NCBI GenBank assembly: GCA_026225015.1
Contig: JAMFRY010000208.1
Coordinates: 1-7,300, forward strand
DNA from: Alphaproteobacteria bacterium
Lineage (GTDB): Bacteria; Pseudomonadota; Alphaproteobacteria; Acetobacterales; Acetobacteraceae
Direction: 5' to 3'
DNA: 7,300 bases
How positions within the stretch are numbered: position 1 is the stretch's first letter; each line of letters starts with the position of its first letter. The translations under genes were made by a program, and so were the position numbers. The notes below the pieces were generated by a model that saw nothing but the letters and a program-made list of their open reading frames with translations, was not told where the DNA came from and searched no databases. Positions 1-6,367 of this stretch are shown here, piece after piece.

Positions 1-960
1 CTGGTTTTTGGCGTGCAGAACGCGGGCGATCCGGTGCTTGAGATTCTGGACCGGCTGCGCGCCCGCTATCCCAAACACGACGTCGCTTTGGTGATTGACG
101 CCACCTTGCATGGCAGCAATCGCAAGGTCTCCAACCTGATCAACATGCTGGCCTTCGCGAAACACGACAGGCTGGTGATGTCGGACGCCGATATCCACGT
201 GCCCCCCTATTTTCTCGGCAGCGTCATCTCGGCCTTGGATCAGAAAAATGTCGGGCTGGTTACCACACTTTATACGGCGCTGCCGGGTACGCCGCACCTG
301 GCCACGATGCTCGGCGCCAATCAGATCAATTACAGCTTCCTGCCGGGGGCGTTGCTGGCGCGCAGGCTGGGGCGGCAGGATTGTCTCGGCGTGACGATGG
401 CGCTGTCGCGGCAGACGCTGGCGCTGATTGGCGGCTTACAGGCGGTGGCGAATCATCTTGCGGATGACCAGGTGCTGGGCAGGTTGGTGCGGGCCAAGGG
501 CTATGCGCTCACCCTCGCCCATGTGATTCCAGCGACAACCGTTCCGGAGTCCAATTTCAAGGCATTATATTTCCACGAACTGCGCTGGGCGCGCACCATC
601 CGCGCGCTGGTGCCGTTCGCCTATGCGGGCTCGGCACTACAAATGTCGCTGCTTTGGGCGATCGTCTGCCTGGTATTTTCCGGCGGCTTCTGGGCGGTCT
701 GGCTGCTGTTTTTTGCAATCCTTCTGATCCGCTACAACCTGGCGCGGCGGCTGGACTCTGCGTTGCGGCTGACGAAATCCGGCGGAGCCTGGCTGTTCGT
801 ATTGCGGGATATTTTCTCCGCCATTGTCTTTATTGCCAGCTTCTGCGGCAGTAAAGTGGATTGGCGCGGCCAGCTGATGCGGGCTGATTCCGGCAAGGTT
901 CCGGCGCCACCCTCTCACCCGTCCGCCCCGTCTTCCCCCAGCGTTGAGCCTTTACTGTAG
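1..960 (+). CDS. hpnI: Hopanoid glycosyltransferase HpnI, 5'-truncated by window edge
   Basis: Family 2/ceramide-glucosyltransferase-like enzyme. In characterised bacteria HpnI transfers N-acetylglucosamine from UDP-GlcNAc to bacteriohopanetetrol at the inner membrane, the first step toward BHT cyclitol ether. The frame is open from base 1, and the residues before the GTG at 13 (LVFGVQ) match the usual HpnI core, so the real start lies upstream. About 60-70 N-terminal residues, probably including a membrane anchor, are missing. Counting from base 1, a DAD metal/UDP motif lies at residues 62-64 (MSDADIHVPPYF), the acidic LADDQ motif at 153-157, and ELRWARTIR at 193-201 in place of the family's QxxRW. 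Two or three hydrophobic segments follow (about 203-227, 229-243 and 264-282). The protein ends in a Pro/Ser-rich tail. The stop is 26 bp before hpnJ, consistent with one operon. Confidence 0.9.
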   Translation: MVFGVQNAGDPVLEILDRLRARYPKHDVALVIDATLHGSNRKVSNLINMLAFAKHDRLVMSDADIHVPPYFLGSVISALDQKNVGLVTTLYTALPGTPHLATMLGANQINYSFLPGALLARRLGRQDCLGVTMALSRQTLALIGGLQAVANHLADDQVLGRLVRAKGYALTLAHVIPATTVPESNFKALYFHELRWARTIRALVPFAYAGSALQMSLLWAIVCLVFSGGFWAVWLLFFAILLIRYNLARRLDSALRLTKSGGAWLFVLRDIFSAIVFIASFCGSKVDWRGQLMRADSGKVPAPPSHPSAPSSPSVEPLL

Positions 961-986
961 AGAATTAAGGGATAAAGAATACCGCC

Positions 987-2411
987 ATGATGAAAACCTT
1001 GTTCCTGCAACCGCCCTCCTTCGACGGCTTCGACGGCGGCGCCGGCTCGCGCTATCAGGCAAAGCGCGAAATCAAATCCTTCTGGTTTCCCACCTGGCTC
1101 GCCCAGCCCGCCGCCTTGCTGCCCAATTCCACGCTGATCGACGCCCCGCCCGCCCGGCTCACGATGGCGGATGTGCTGCCCCATGCGAAGCATAACGACC
1201 TGCTCATCATCCACACCTCCACCCCATCCTTTGCCAATGACGTGAAGGTGGCGGAGGCTTTCAAGGCGGAGAACCCGCATCTGCTGATCGGCTTCGTCGG
1301 CGCCAAGGTTGCCGTGCAGCCGGAGGAATCGCTTGCCCGCGCAACGGTCATCGATTTTGTGGCCGGCAATGAATTCGATTTCACCATCAAGGAAATCGCC
1401 GAAGGCAAGCCCCTCGCCGAGGTCGACGGCATCATGTATCGCAGCGCCGAGGGTGCGCTGGTCAGGAACCCGGACCGCGCCATTCTGCACGATATGGACC
1501 AGCTGCCCTTCGTCACCGATGTCTATGCCAAGCATCTGCGCATCGAGGACTACTTTATCGGCTATCTGCTGCATCCTTATGTTTCCATCTATACCGGCCG
1601 CGGCTGCAAATCGCGCTGCACCTTCTGCCTGTGGCCGCAAACCGTGGGCGGGCATACCTACCGCACCCGCTCGGTTGAAAATGTCATCGAGGAAATCCGC
1701 CAGGCGAAGGCGAAATTCCCGCAGGTGAAGGAATTCATGTTCGATGATGATACGTTTACCGACAACCTGCCGCGCGCCGAAGCCATCGCCCGTGAGCTTG
1801 GCAGAATGGGCGTCACCTGGTCCTGCAACGCCAAGGCCAATGTGCCGTATGCCAGCCTGAAAGTCTTCAAGGAGAACGGCCTGCGCCTGCTGCTCGTCGG
1901 CTACGAAACGGGCAACCAGCAGATCCTCTACAACATCAAAAAAGGCATGCGCATCGAGGTGGCCAAGCAGTTCACCAAAGACTGCCATGCGCTCGGCATC
2001 AAAATTCACGGCACCTTCATCGTCGGCCTGCCCGGCGAAACCCAGGAAACGTTGCAGGAGACCATCGAATTCGCCAAGGAGATCAACCCGCACACCATCC
2101 AGGTTTCTCTCGCAGCACCCTATCCCGGCACCTTCCTGTACGATCAGGCGGTGCGGGAAGGCTGGCTGGATGTTGAACATGCGGAGCTGATCGACGAGCA
2201 CGGCGTGCAAATCGCGCCGCTGCACTACCCGCATCTCTCGCACACCGAAATTCACGCCTCGGTGGAAACATTCTATCGCAAATTCTACTTCCGCACCCCA
2301 AAAATTCTCTCAATCCTGAACGAAATGGTCCGCAGCCCGCAAATGATGAAACGCCGCCTGCGCGAGGGCGTGGAGTTCTTCCACTTCCTGCGCGAGCGTT
2401 CTGCGGCTTGA
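987..2411 (+). CDS. hpnJ: Hopanoid-associated radical SAM protein HpnJ
   Basis: 474-residue radical SAM enzyme, the normal length for HpnJ. Established role: it converts the glucosaminyl-BHT headgroup to the five-membered cyclitol ether by an unusual ring contraction. The N-terminal ~135 residues resemble the B12-binding-type fold common in this superfamily, but no DxHxxG cobalamin motif is evident. The [4Fe-4S] cluster motif is C207-x3-C211-x2-C214 in GRGCKSRCTFCLWPQ. It is followed by FDDDTF (252-257), GYETGN (from 305) and the GTFIVGLPGET segment, all typical of radical SAM barrels. ATG 987 is followed directly by a second ATG at 990. The upstream TAAGGGA at 966-972 is a rather distant ribosome site (about 14 nt). 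The gene sits 26 bp after hpnI and is followed by hpnK, so the pathway order is kept. Family assignment is near certain; the precise product in this organism is inferred. Confidence 0.95.
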   Translation: MMKTLFLQPPSFDGFDGGAGSRYQAKREIKSFWFPTWLAQPAALLPNSTLIDAPPARLTMADVLPHAKHNDLLIIHTSTPSFANDVKVAEAFKAENPHLLIGFVGAKVAVQPEESLARATVIDFVAGNEFDFTIKEIAEGKPLAEVDGIMYRSAEGALVRNPDRAILHDMDQLPFVTDVYAKHLRIEDYFIGYLLHPYVSIYTGRGCKSRCTFCLWPQTVGGHTYRTRSVENVIEEIRQAKAKFPQVKEFMFDDDTFTDNLPRAEAIARELGRMGVTWSCNAKANVPYASLKVFKENGLRLLLVGYETGNQQILYNIKKGMRIEVAKQFTKDCHALGIKIHGTFIVGLPGETQETLQETIEFAKEINPHTIQVSLAAPYPGTFLYDQAVREGWLDVEHAELIDEHGVQIAPLHYPHLSHTEIHASVETFYRKFYFRTPKILSILNEMVRSPQMMKRRLREGVEFFHFLRERSAA

Positions 2412-2420
2412 AGTCACGTC

Positions 2421-2442
2421 ATCCCCCGCGAAGGCGGGGGAT
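2421..2442. repeat. Alphaproteobacterial-type hairpin repeat between hpnJ and hpnK
   Basis: A perfect 9-bp inverted repeat, ATCCCCCGC at 2421-2429 and GCGGGGGAT at 2434-2442, flanks a GAAG tetraloop. It is preceded by GTC and followed by CCA. From memory, GTCATCCCC-type hairpins ending in GGGGATCCA are a very common dispersed intergenic repeat in alphaproteobacteria. No T-run follows, so it is not a classical Rho-independent terminator. In the hpnJ-hpnK spacer it could stabilise the upstream mRNA end or lower hpnK expression; that role is inference. Confidence 0.8.
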
Positions 2443-2498
2443 CCACGACTTCCTTTCGGCCGAGATACAAATCAAATGACGGAACATTGCACAGCCAC

Positions 2499-3299
2499 AT
2501 GGCTCCTGACGTCATCTTCTCCGCCGATGATTTTGGCCTAACACAATCGGTCAACGAGGCTGTCGAGTTTGCGCATCTTAAAGGCCGGCTCGCTCAGGCC
2601 AGCCTGATGGTCGCGGCGCCGCAAGCAGCTGACGCGATCGCCCGCGCGCATCGACTGCCAAACCTCAAAACCGGGCTCCATCTGGTTCTGGTCGATGGCG
2701 ATTCAGTGCTGGGCCACGCCAGACTTCCAAACATCACCACGCCGGACGGCAAATTCGGCCGGAACCAAACCGCGCTTGGTTTGCAATATTTCTTCTCGCC
2801 CGCCGCCCGCCGGGAGCTACAAGCCGAGATCCGCGCGCAATTCGCGGCTTACGCCGATTCAGGCCTGAAGCTGCACCATGCAGATGCCCATAGACACATG
2901 CATCTGCATCCCACGATCGGCGCGCTGATGATATCGATCGGCAAGGAATTCGGCCTGGATCGGATTCGGGTACCAGCGGAACCGCCAAAAACCTTGAAGG
3001 CATGCGGCGCGCAAGTCACGTTTTCGGACCACGCGCTATATGTTTGGACGAAACTGCTCCGCACCCAGGCAAATCGTGCCGGCCTTTCCAGCCCCGACCA
3101 TGTATTCGGCATTAAATGGTCCGGCCACATGACGGCGCCGCGGATCAAGACCCTGCTGCAAAACCTGCCGCTGACCTCTAGCGAAATCTATTTCCATCCC
3201 GCCACGCGCCGTGACGAAACCCTGCAAACCCTGATGCCCGATTACGAACACGAGGCCGAACTGCAGGCGCTTGTTGAACATCCACCGCCGCGCGCGTGA
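2499..3299 (+). CDS. hpnK: Hopanoid biosynthesis deacetylase HpnK (YdjC/ChbG family)
   Basis: YdjC-fold metal-dependent deacetylase of 266 residues. In characterised bacteria HpnK removes the acetyl group from N-acetylglucosaminyl-BHT, supplying the free amine that HpnJ acts on. The metal-site signatures are all visible: SADDFG at residues 8-13 near the N-terminus, TGLHLVL with H61, and D129-A-H131-R-H133-M-H135-L-H137-P. The conserved RVPAEPP segment follows. ATG 2499 is chosen because the family begins only a few residues before the ADDFG motif. An in-frame TTG at 2487 would add four residues (MHSH). Neither start has a strong Shine-Dalgarno; GGAAC at 2481-2485 is the best candidate and suits 2499. 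No signal peptide or membrane segment is seen, suggesting a cytoplasmic enzyme. It lies 87 bp after hpnJ, with the hairpin repeat between. Confidence 0.9.
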   Translation: MAPDVIFSADDFGLTQSVNEAVEFAHLKGRLAQASLMVAAPQAADAIARAHRLPNLKTGLHLVLVDGDSVLGHARLPNITTPDGKFGRNQTALGLQYFFSPAARRELQAEIRAQFAAYADSGLKLHHADAHRHMHLHPTIGALMISIGKEFGLDRIRVPAEPPKTLKACGAQVTFSDHALYVWTKLLRTQANRAGLSSPDHVFGIKWSGHMTAPRIKTLLQNLPLTSSEIYFHPATRRDETLQTLMPDYEHEAELQALVEHPPPRA

Positions 3300-3319
3300 C
3301 TTCTTGCATTTCTCACTCA

Positions 3320-3347
3320 ATCATTATACCTGTACTGATATAATGAT
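3320..3347 (+). promoter_or_regulatory. Palindromic operator overlapping the vapBC promoter
   Basis: Arms ATCATTATA (3320-3328) and TATAATGAT (3339-3347) are exact reverse complements around a 10-nt spacer that itself contains GTAC at its centre, so the whole 28 bp is a near-perfect dyad. The right arm contains a consensus -10 box TATAAT (3339-3344) preceded by TG at 3336-3337, an extended -10. No good -35 is visible at normal spacing. Type II antitoxins commonly bind such dyads to repress their own operon, so this is the likely operator (inference). Transcription would begin near 3351, only about 9 nt before the GTG start. The GGAG at 3349-3352 would then lie at the extreme 5' end of the mRNA or upstream of it. 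Confidence 0.7.
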
Positions 3348-3359
3348 CGGAGTAGCGCT

Positions 3360-3614
3360 GTGGCAACCGTAATCACCATCAATCGCCCTGAAGTTGTTGC
3401 CCTTATTGAGGAAGCAGCAAAAAAATTGACCAGCGGCAACAAAACCGAGGCAGTGGCTTTGGGCATGCGGCGTTTGTTGGAGCAGAGCGCTCGCGCAAGC
3501 TCCTTATTCGGTGCGCATAGAGGATCAGTCCGAGTCCGCGAAGGCGTGGACCTTATTGCCCCGGCCCTCGATGTCGCGCCGGATGCCGAGACGGGCAGCG
3601 AGATCGAGCGGTGA
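3360..3614 (+). CDS. vapB: VapB-like type II antitoxin
   Basis: 84-residue protein starting at GTG 3360, with GGAG 7 nt upstream. The first half (MATVITINRPEVVALIEEAAKK through KTEAVALGMRRLLEQ) matches the short DNA-binding half of VapB antitoxins of the PSK_trans_fac/Rv0623-like type: a beta strand, a helix, then the TEAV helix, which dimerise to bind an operator. The second half (about residues 48-84) is low in hydrophobic core and acidic toward the end (DAETGSEIE), as expected of a flexible toxin-binding tail. It should neutralise the downstream PIN toxin and, with it, repress the palindromic promoter. The stop overlaps the toxin start as GTGA at 3611-3614, implying coupled translation. 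Family assignment rests on motif feel and on the toxin beside it, so the exact antitoxin subfamily is less sure than the pairing. Confidence 0.82.
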   Translation: MATVITINRPEVVALIEEAAKKLTSGNKTEAVALGMRRLLEQSARASSLFGAHRGSVRVREGVDLIAPALDVAPDAETGSEIER

Positions 3615-4039
3615 CAGAATCGCTTCTGCTCGATACCCATATCGCGTTGTGGCTCGATAGCGGCGACGACCGTCTGCGTGCCTCGACCCGTAAGCTGATC
3701 GATGCCTGCTGGCAGAATAATGGCACGATTTTTCTGAGCGCCGTTACGGCCTGGGAAGTTGCCTTGCTTGTCGATACAGGGCGGATTGATCTCGATATTA
3801 CCGCTGACGCCTGGGTCCAGCGTTTCCTGGATCGCCCCGGCATCGAAGCTGCGCCATTGGCCCATCGCGCTGCCTCACGCTCTTACCAATTTCACCATCT
3901 CGATCACCGCGACCCGGCAGATCGGCTCCTGATTGCCACGGCCATTGAACTCGCCTGTCCACTGGTTACCTATGATGAACGGATCACCCAATTCGGCAAA
4001 CAGCGCGGCCGGCAATATGGTTTTTCTATTGCGGCATAG
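3611..4039 (+). CDS. vapC: VapC-like PIN-domain ribonuclease toxin
   Basis: 142-residue PIN-domain protein of the usual VapC length. The acidic metal-binding residues are all present: D8 in LLLDTHIALW, E49 in SAVTAWEVALL, D101 and D104 in HRDPADRLLIATA, and D122 in LVTYDE. Nothing suggests inactivation. VapC toxins are Mg-dependent RNases that cut tRNA or rRNA and stop translation; the target here cannot be read from the sequence. The DTHxxLW and HRDPxDRLLIA forms resemble the COG3744/Smc04645-like branch common in alphaproteobacteria. The GTG start at 3611 overlaps the antitoxin stop by 4 bp. The 3' end is only 6 bp from the 3' end of the convergent pdxJ, with no terminator hairpin in the gap. 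Confidence 0.9.
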   Translation: MTESLLLDTHIALWLDSGDDRLRASTRKLIDACWQNNGTIFLSAVTAWEVALLVDTGRIDLDITADAWVQRFLDRPGIEAAPLAHRAASRSYQFHHLDHRDPADRLLIATAIELACPLVTYDERITQFGKQRGRQYGFSIAA

Positions 4040-4045
4040 TCCGCG

Positions 4046-4864
4046 TCAGACAGCGCGCAACAGTGCTGGGTTAGCTTTGCCGGAAACCGCGCCGGTCAGC
4101 GCCGCCTTATAGGCAGCAACCGCCGGGCCAAAGCCCATCACCAGCGCATCTGCCGTAAGCTCATGGCCGATCGAGGCTTCCGCGATGCCGCCAACGCTGC
4201 TCATCAGAACCGGCAGATTGTCGAGGTTAAGGTCATGGCCGATATTGACGAACAGCCCCAGGCGGTTGGCCGCATCCGCTGTCTCCGCGCAGGCTTGCAG
4301 AATCTCCGCATAACCGCCGCGCCGCACGGCCGTGGCAAAATCCCCGGTATAGATTTCAATGCCGTCCGCGCCGGTAGCGGGCACGCGCTGCACCACCGCA
4401 GGATCGGGATCGACAAATAAAATGACCCGGCAGCCGAATTGCTGCAAACGCCGGACGGCCTCGCGCACAAAACCCGCATCCTCATTCCCCAGCTTCCAGC
4501 CCTGGTCGGAGGTCAGCACATCCGGCGCATCCGGCACCAAGGTGCATTGTTCCGGCCGCACCGTCTCGATAATCTCGAAAAACCGTTCATCCGGATAGCC
4601 TTCGACATTCAGCTCGAATGCCGGCCGCCAGGGCCGCATCAGCGCCGCCACCGCAAGGACATCGGAGCGGCGGATATGCCGCTCATCCGGCCGCGGATGC
4701 ACGGTAACGCCATCCGCGCCGCTCAAGCGTGCCAGTTCGGCAAAGCGCAGCAGGTCGGGCACGCCGGTGATGCGCGCGTTTCGCAACAGCGCGATTTTAT
4801 TGAGATTGACGCTGAGCCGCGCGGCCTTGGCGGGTTTGCGAGCAGAAGGGGACGGATTTTGCAT
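4046..4864 (-). CDS. pdxJ: Pyridoxine 5'-phosphate synthase PdxJ, divergent sequence type
   Basis: 272-residue TIM-barrel enzyme. It condenses 3-amino-2-oxopropyl phosphate with 1-deoxyxylulose 5-phosphate to pyridoxine 5'-phosphate, the last ring-forming step of DXP-dependent vitamin B6 synthesis in the cytoplasm. LSVN (17-20) and LRNAR (27-31) open the barrel. The catalytic equivalents are H56 in TVHPRPDERHIR, E84 in FELNVEGYPD and H210 in NIGHDLNLDNL, and IGHELTADAL forms the phosphate-binding end. Several signatures differ from the enterobacterial type: VNLNK for VNIDH, VHPRPDERHI for VHLREDRRHI, and LTSDQGW for the TTEGG loop. This resembles the form I associate with Bacteroidetes. About 16 basic, Ala/Pro-rich residues precede the conserved start. 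There is no good ribosome site before ATG 4864 and no closer alternative ATG. It is divergent from a MocR regulator. Confidence 0.92.
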   Translation of the reverse strand: MQNPSPSARKPAKAARLSVNLNKIALLRNARITGVPDLLRFAELARLSGADGVTVHPRPDERHIRRSDVLAVAALMRPWRPAFELNVEGYPDERFFEIIETVRPEQCTLVPDAPDVLTSDQGWKLGNEDAGFVREAVRRLQQFGCRVILFVDPDPAVVQRVPATGADGIEIYTGDFATAVRRGGYAEILQACAETADAANRLGLFVNIGHDLNLDNLPVLMSSVGGIAEASIGHELTADALVMGFGPAVAAYKAALTGAVSGKANPALLRAV

Positions 4865-4889
4865 GACAAGCTCGCTTTAGCACGCAAAG

Positions 4890-4909
4890 CGGTATAGAGA
4901 AAAATACCA
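4890..4909. promoter_or_regulatory. Putative MocR/PdxR operator in the pdxJ-regulator divergent gap
   Basis: GGTAT (4891-4895) and ATACC (4904-4908) form an inverted repeat with an 8-nt A/G-rich spacer, in the only 48 bp between the two divergent genes. The right half reads ATACCA. From memory, ATACCA/TGGTAT half-sites occur in the operator of GabR, the best studied MocR regulator, so the location and half-site both fit autoregulation plus control of pdxJ. A weaker AGACCA lies at 4927-4932. Promoter boxes are not clear: TATAGA (4893-4898) and TTATGT (4911-4916) are possible -10 elements for the regulator. Binding is inferred. Confidence 0.5.
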
Positions 4910-4912
4910 GTT

Positions 4913-6367
4913 ATGTTTTTTCAATCAGACCAATTGCAGGAGCCAATGCAGATATTGGAAGGATTGCTGACCGTCGATCATGAAGAGGGTGATCTGGAAG
5001 GCCAGATCTATCGCGGCTTGCGCGATGGCATTCTGGCCGGCCGCCTGCCTTCCGGCCACAACCTGCCCGCGACCCGGCCGATGGCGCGCAGCATCGGCGT
5101 GGCGCGGTCCACCGTGGTGAAGGCTTTTGAGCGCCTGCGGACCGAGGGCTATATCGGCGCGGTGCAAGGCAGCGCCACGCGGGTCTCGGCCCTTCTACCC
5201 CCGCCGGCGGGTACGGAGGATCAGCCAAGGCGGAAAATACCGCGCCGCAAGGCCCAGCCCGAAGCCGTGCCGGCGGTTCAATCCGCGGCTTTTACCAGCG
5301 GCATACCGGATCTCGCCGCCTTTCCCCACGCCGCCTGGGCGCGTTGCCTCGGCGCCAGGGCGCGCGCGCTCCGCCTGCATGACCTTGGCTATGGCGCGCC
5401 GGAGGGCCTCGCCGAGCTGCGCGCCGCCATCCTGTCCCATGTCGCGGATACGCGCGGCGTGGTGGCGGAGCCGGAACAGCTCATCATCGTGCCCTCCACC
5501 AGTATCGCCATCGACCTGATCGCGCGCTTGCTTCTTTCGCCGGGCGATACGGCCTGGATCGAGGAGCCCTTCTATCCGGCCGCGCTGACCGTGTTGCGCA
5601 ATACCGGCGCGAACCTAGTCTCCGTGCCCTGCGATGCCGAGGGCATTGATCCGGCCCTGCCGCGCGGGCCCGCGCCCCGGCTGATCTACGCGACACCGTC
5701 GCACCAATATCCCACCGGCGTTACGATGAGCCTGACCCGGCGCCTAAGGCTGCTCGAAGCCGCCGCCGCCGCCAATGCGGTGATCCTGGAGGATGATTAC
5801 GACAGCGAATTCCAATATGCCGGGCGGCGGATTGCGGCGCTGCAGGGCATCGATCGCCGGGCCTCGGTGGCGTATCTTGGCACATTCTCCAAAATTCTGG
5901 CGCCGGGCATCTGCGTCGCCTATGCGATCCTGCCGCCCTGGCTGCTGGAGCGCGTCGCGGCGGCGCCATGGCATCGCGGCCTGGTGCCGATCCATGTGCA
6001 GGCAGCACTTGCCGATTTCATTCGCGATGGACATTTACGCGCGCATATAAGGCGCATGAACGCCGTATATGGCGAGCGGATGGACGGCGCGCTCGCCGCT
6101 TTGCGCCGGCATTGCGATGACACACTCGAAATTCCCGACCAGCGCGGCGGCCTGCAGCTCGCGGCGCATTTTCGCGACCGGCGCCGTGATGATGTCACCA
6201 CTGCGGCGGCGCTGCTGCAACATGGCATCGCCGTCAAGCCGCTTTCGCAATTCTATCTCCAACAGAAGCGCCCTGGCCTGCTGTTCGGAATCTCCTTGAC
6301 CACGCCGGCAGAATCCGAGCTTGCGGCGGCACGGATGCAGCGCGTGCTCGCGGATATCAACGCGTAG
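4913..6367 (+). CDS. pdxR: MocR/PdxR-family transcriptional regulator (GntR HTH + aminotransferase domain)
   Basis: 484 residues, typical of MocR proteins. A GntR winged helix-turn-helix covers about residues 27-92 (IYRGLRDGILAGRLPSG, then LPATRPMARSIGVARSTVVKAFERL). A Pro/Arg-rich linker leads into a fold-type I aminotransferase-like domain from about 125 to the end. Its PLP-site signatures are HQYPTG, EDDYDSEF (E293 onward) and LGTFSKILAPG with the Schiff-base lysine K327. All are intact, so PLP sensing is plausible. Such proteins use the domain to sense PLP or a PLP-amino acid adduct rather than for catalysis. The place beside divergent pdxJ suggests control of B6 synthesis (inference); other MocR roles remain possible. 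ATG 4913 gives the full frame. An alternative ATG at 4946 has AGGAG at 4938-4942 but only 3 nt spacing. The 3' end overlaps ccrM by 11 bp. Confidence 0.88.
   Translation: MFFQSDQLQEPMQILEGLLTVDHEEGDLEGQIYRGLRDGILAGRLPSGHNLPATRPMARSIGVARSTVVKAFERLRTEGYIGAVQGSATRVSALLPPPAGTEDQPRRKIPRRKAQPEAVPAVQSAAFTSGIPDLAAFPHAAWARCLGARARALRLHDLGYGAPEGLAELRAAILSHVADTRGVVAEPEQLIIVPSTSIAIDLIARLLLSPGDTAWIEEPFYPAALTVLRNTGANLVSVPCDAEGIDPALPRGPAPRLIYATPSHQYPTGVTMSLTRRLRLLEAAAAANAVILEDDYDSEFQYAGRRIAALQGIDRRASVAYLGTFSKILAPGICVAYAILPPWLLERVAAAPWHRGLVPIHVQAALADFIRDGHLRAHIRRMNAVYGERMDGALAALRRHCDDTLEIPDQRGGLQLAAHFRDRRRDDVTTAAALLQHGIAVKPLSQFYLQQKRPGLLFGISLTTPAESELAAARMQRVLADINA

Noticed and set aside
13..15. GTG at 13 as the start of hpnI
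   Set aside because: The frame is open to base 1 and the preceding residues fit the conserved core of the family, so the gene begins outside the window.
915..2255. 446-residue open frame on the minus strand opposite hpnJ
   Set aside because: It is antisense to a well-conserved radical SAM gene, its translation resembles no family and lacks a coherent fold, and long antisense frames are expected in GC-rich coding DNA.
2421..2442. Hairpin considered as a Rho-independent terminator for hpnJ
   Set aside because: The stem is strong, but no T-tract follows on either side, and the sequence matches the dispersed alphaproteobacterial repeat better.
3317..3865. 182-residue minus-strand open frame across vapB and the start of vapC
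   Set aside because: It is antisense to two overlapping genes with clear family motifs and good start signals, so it is most likely chance.
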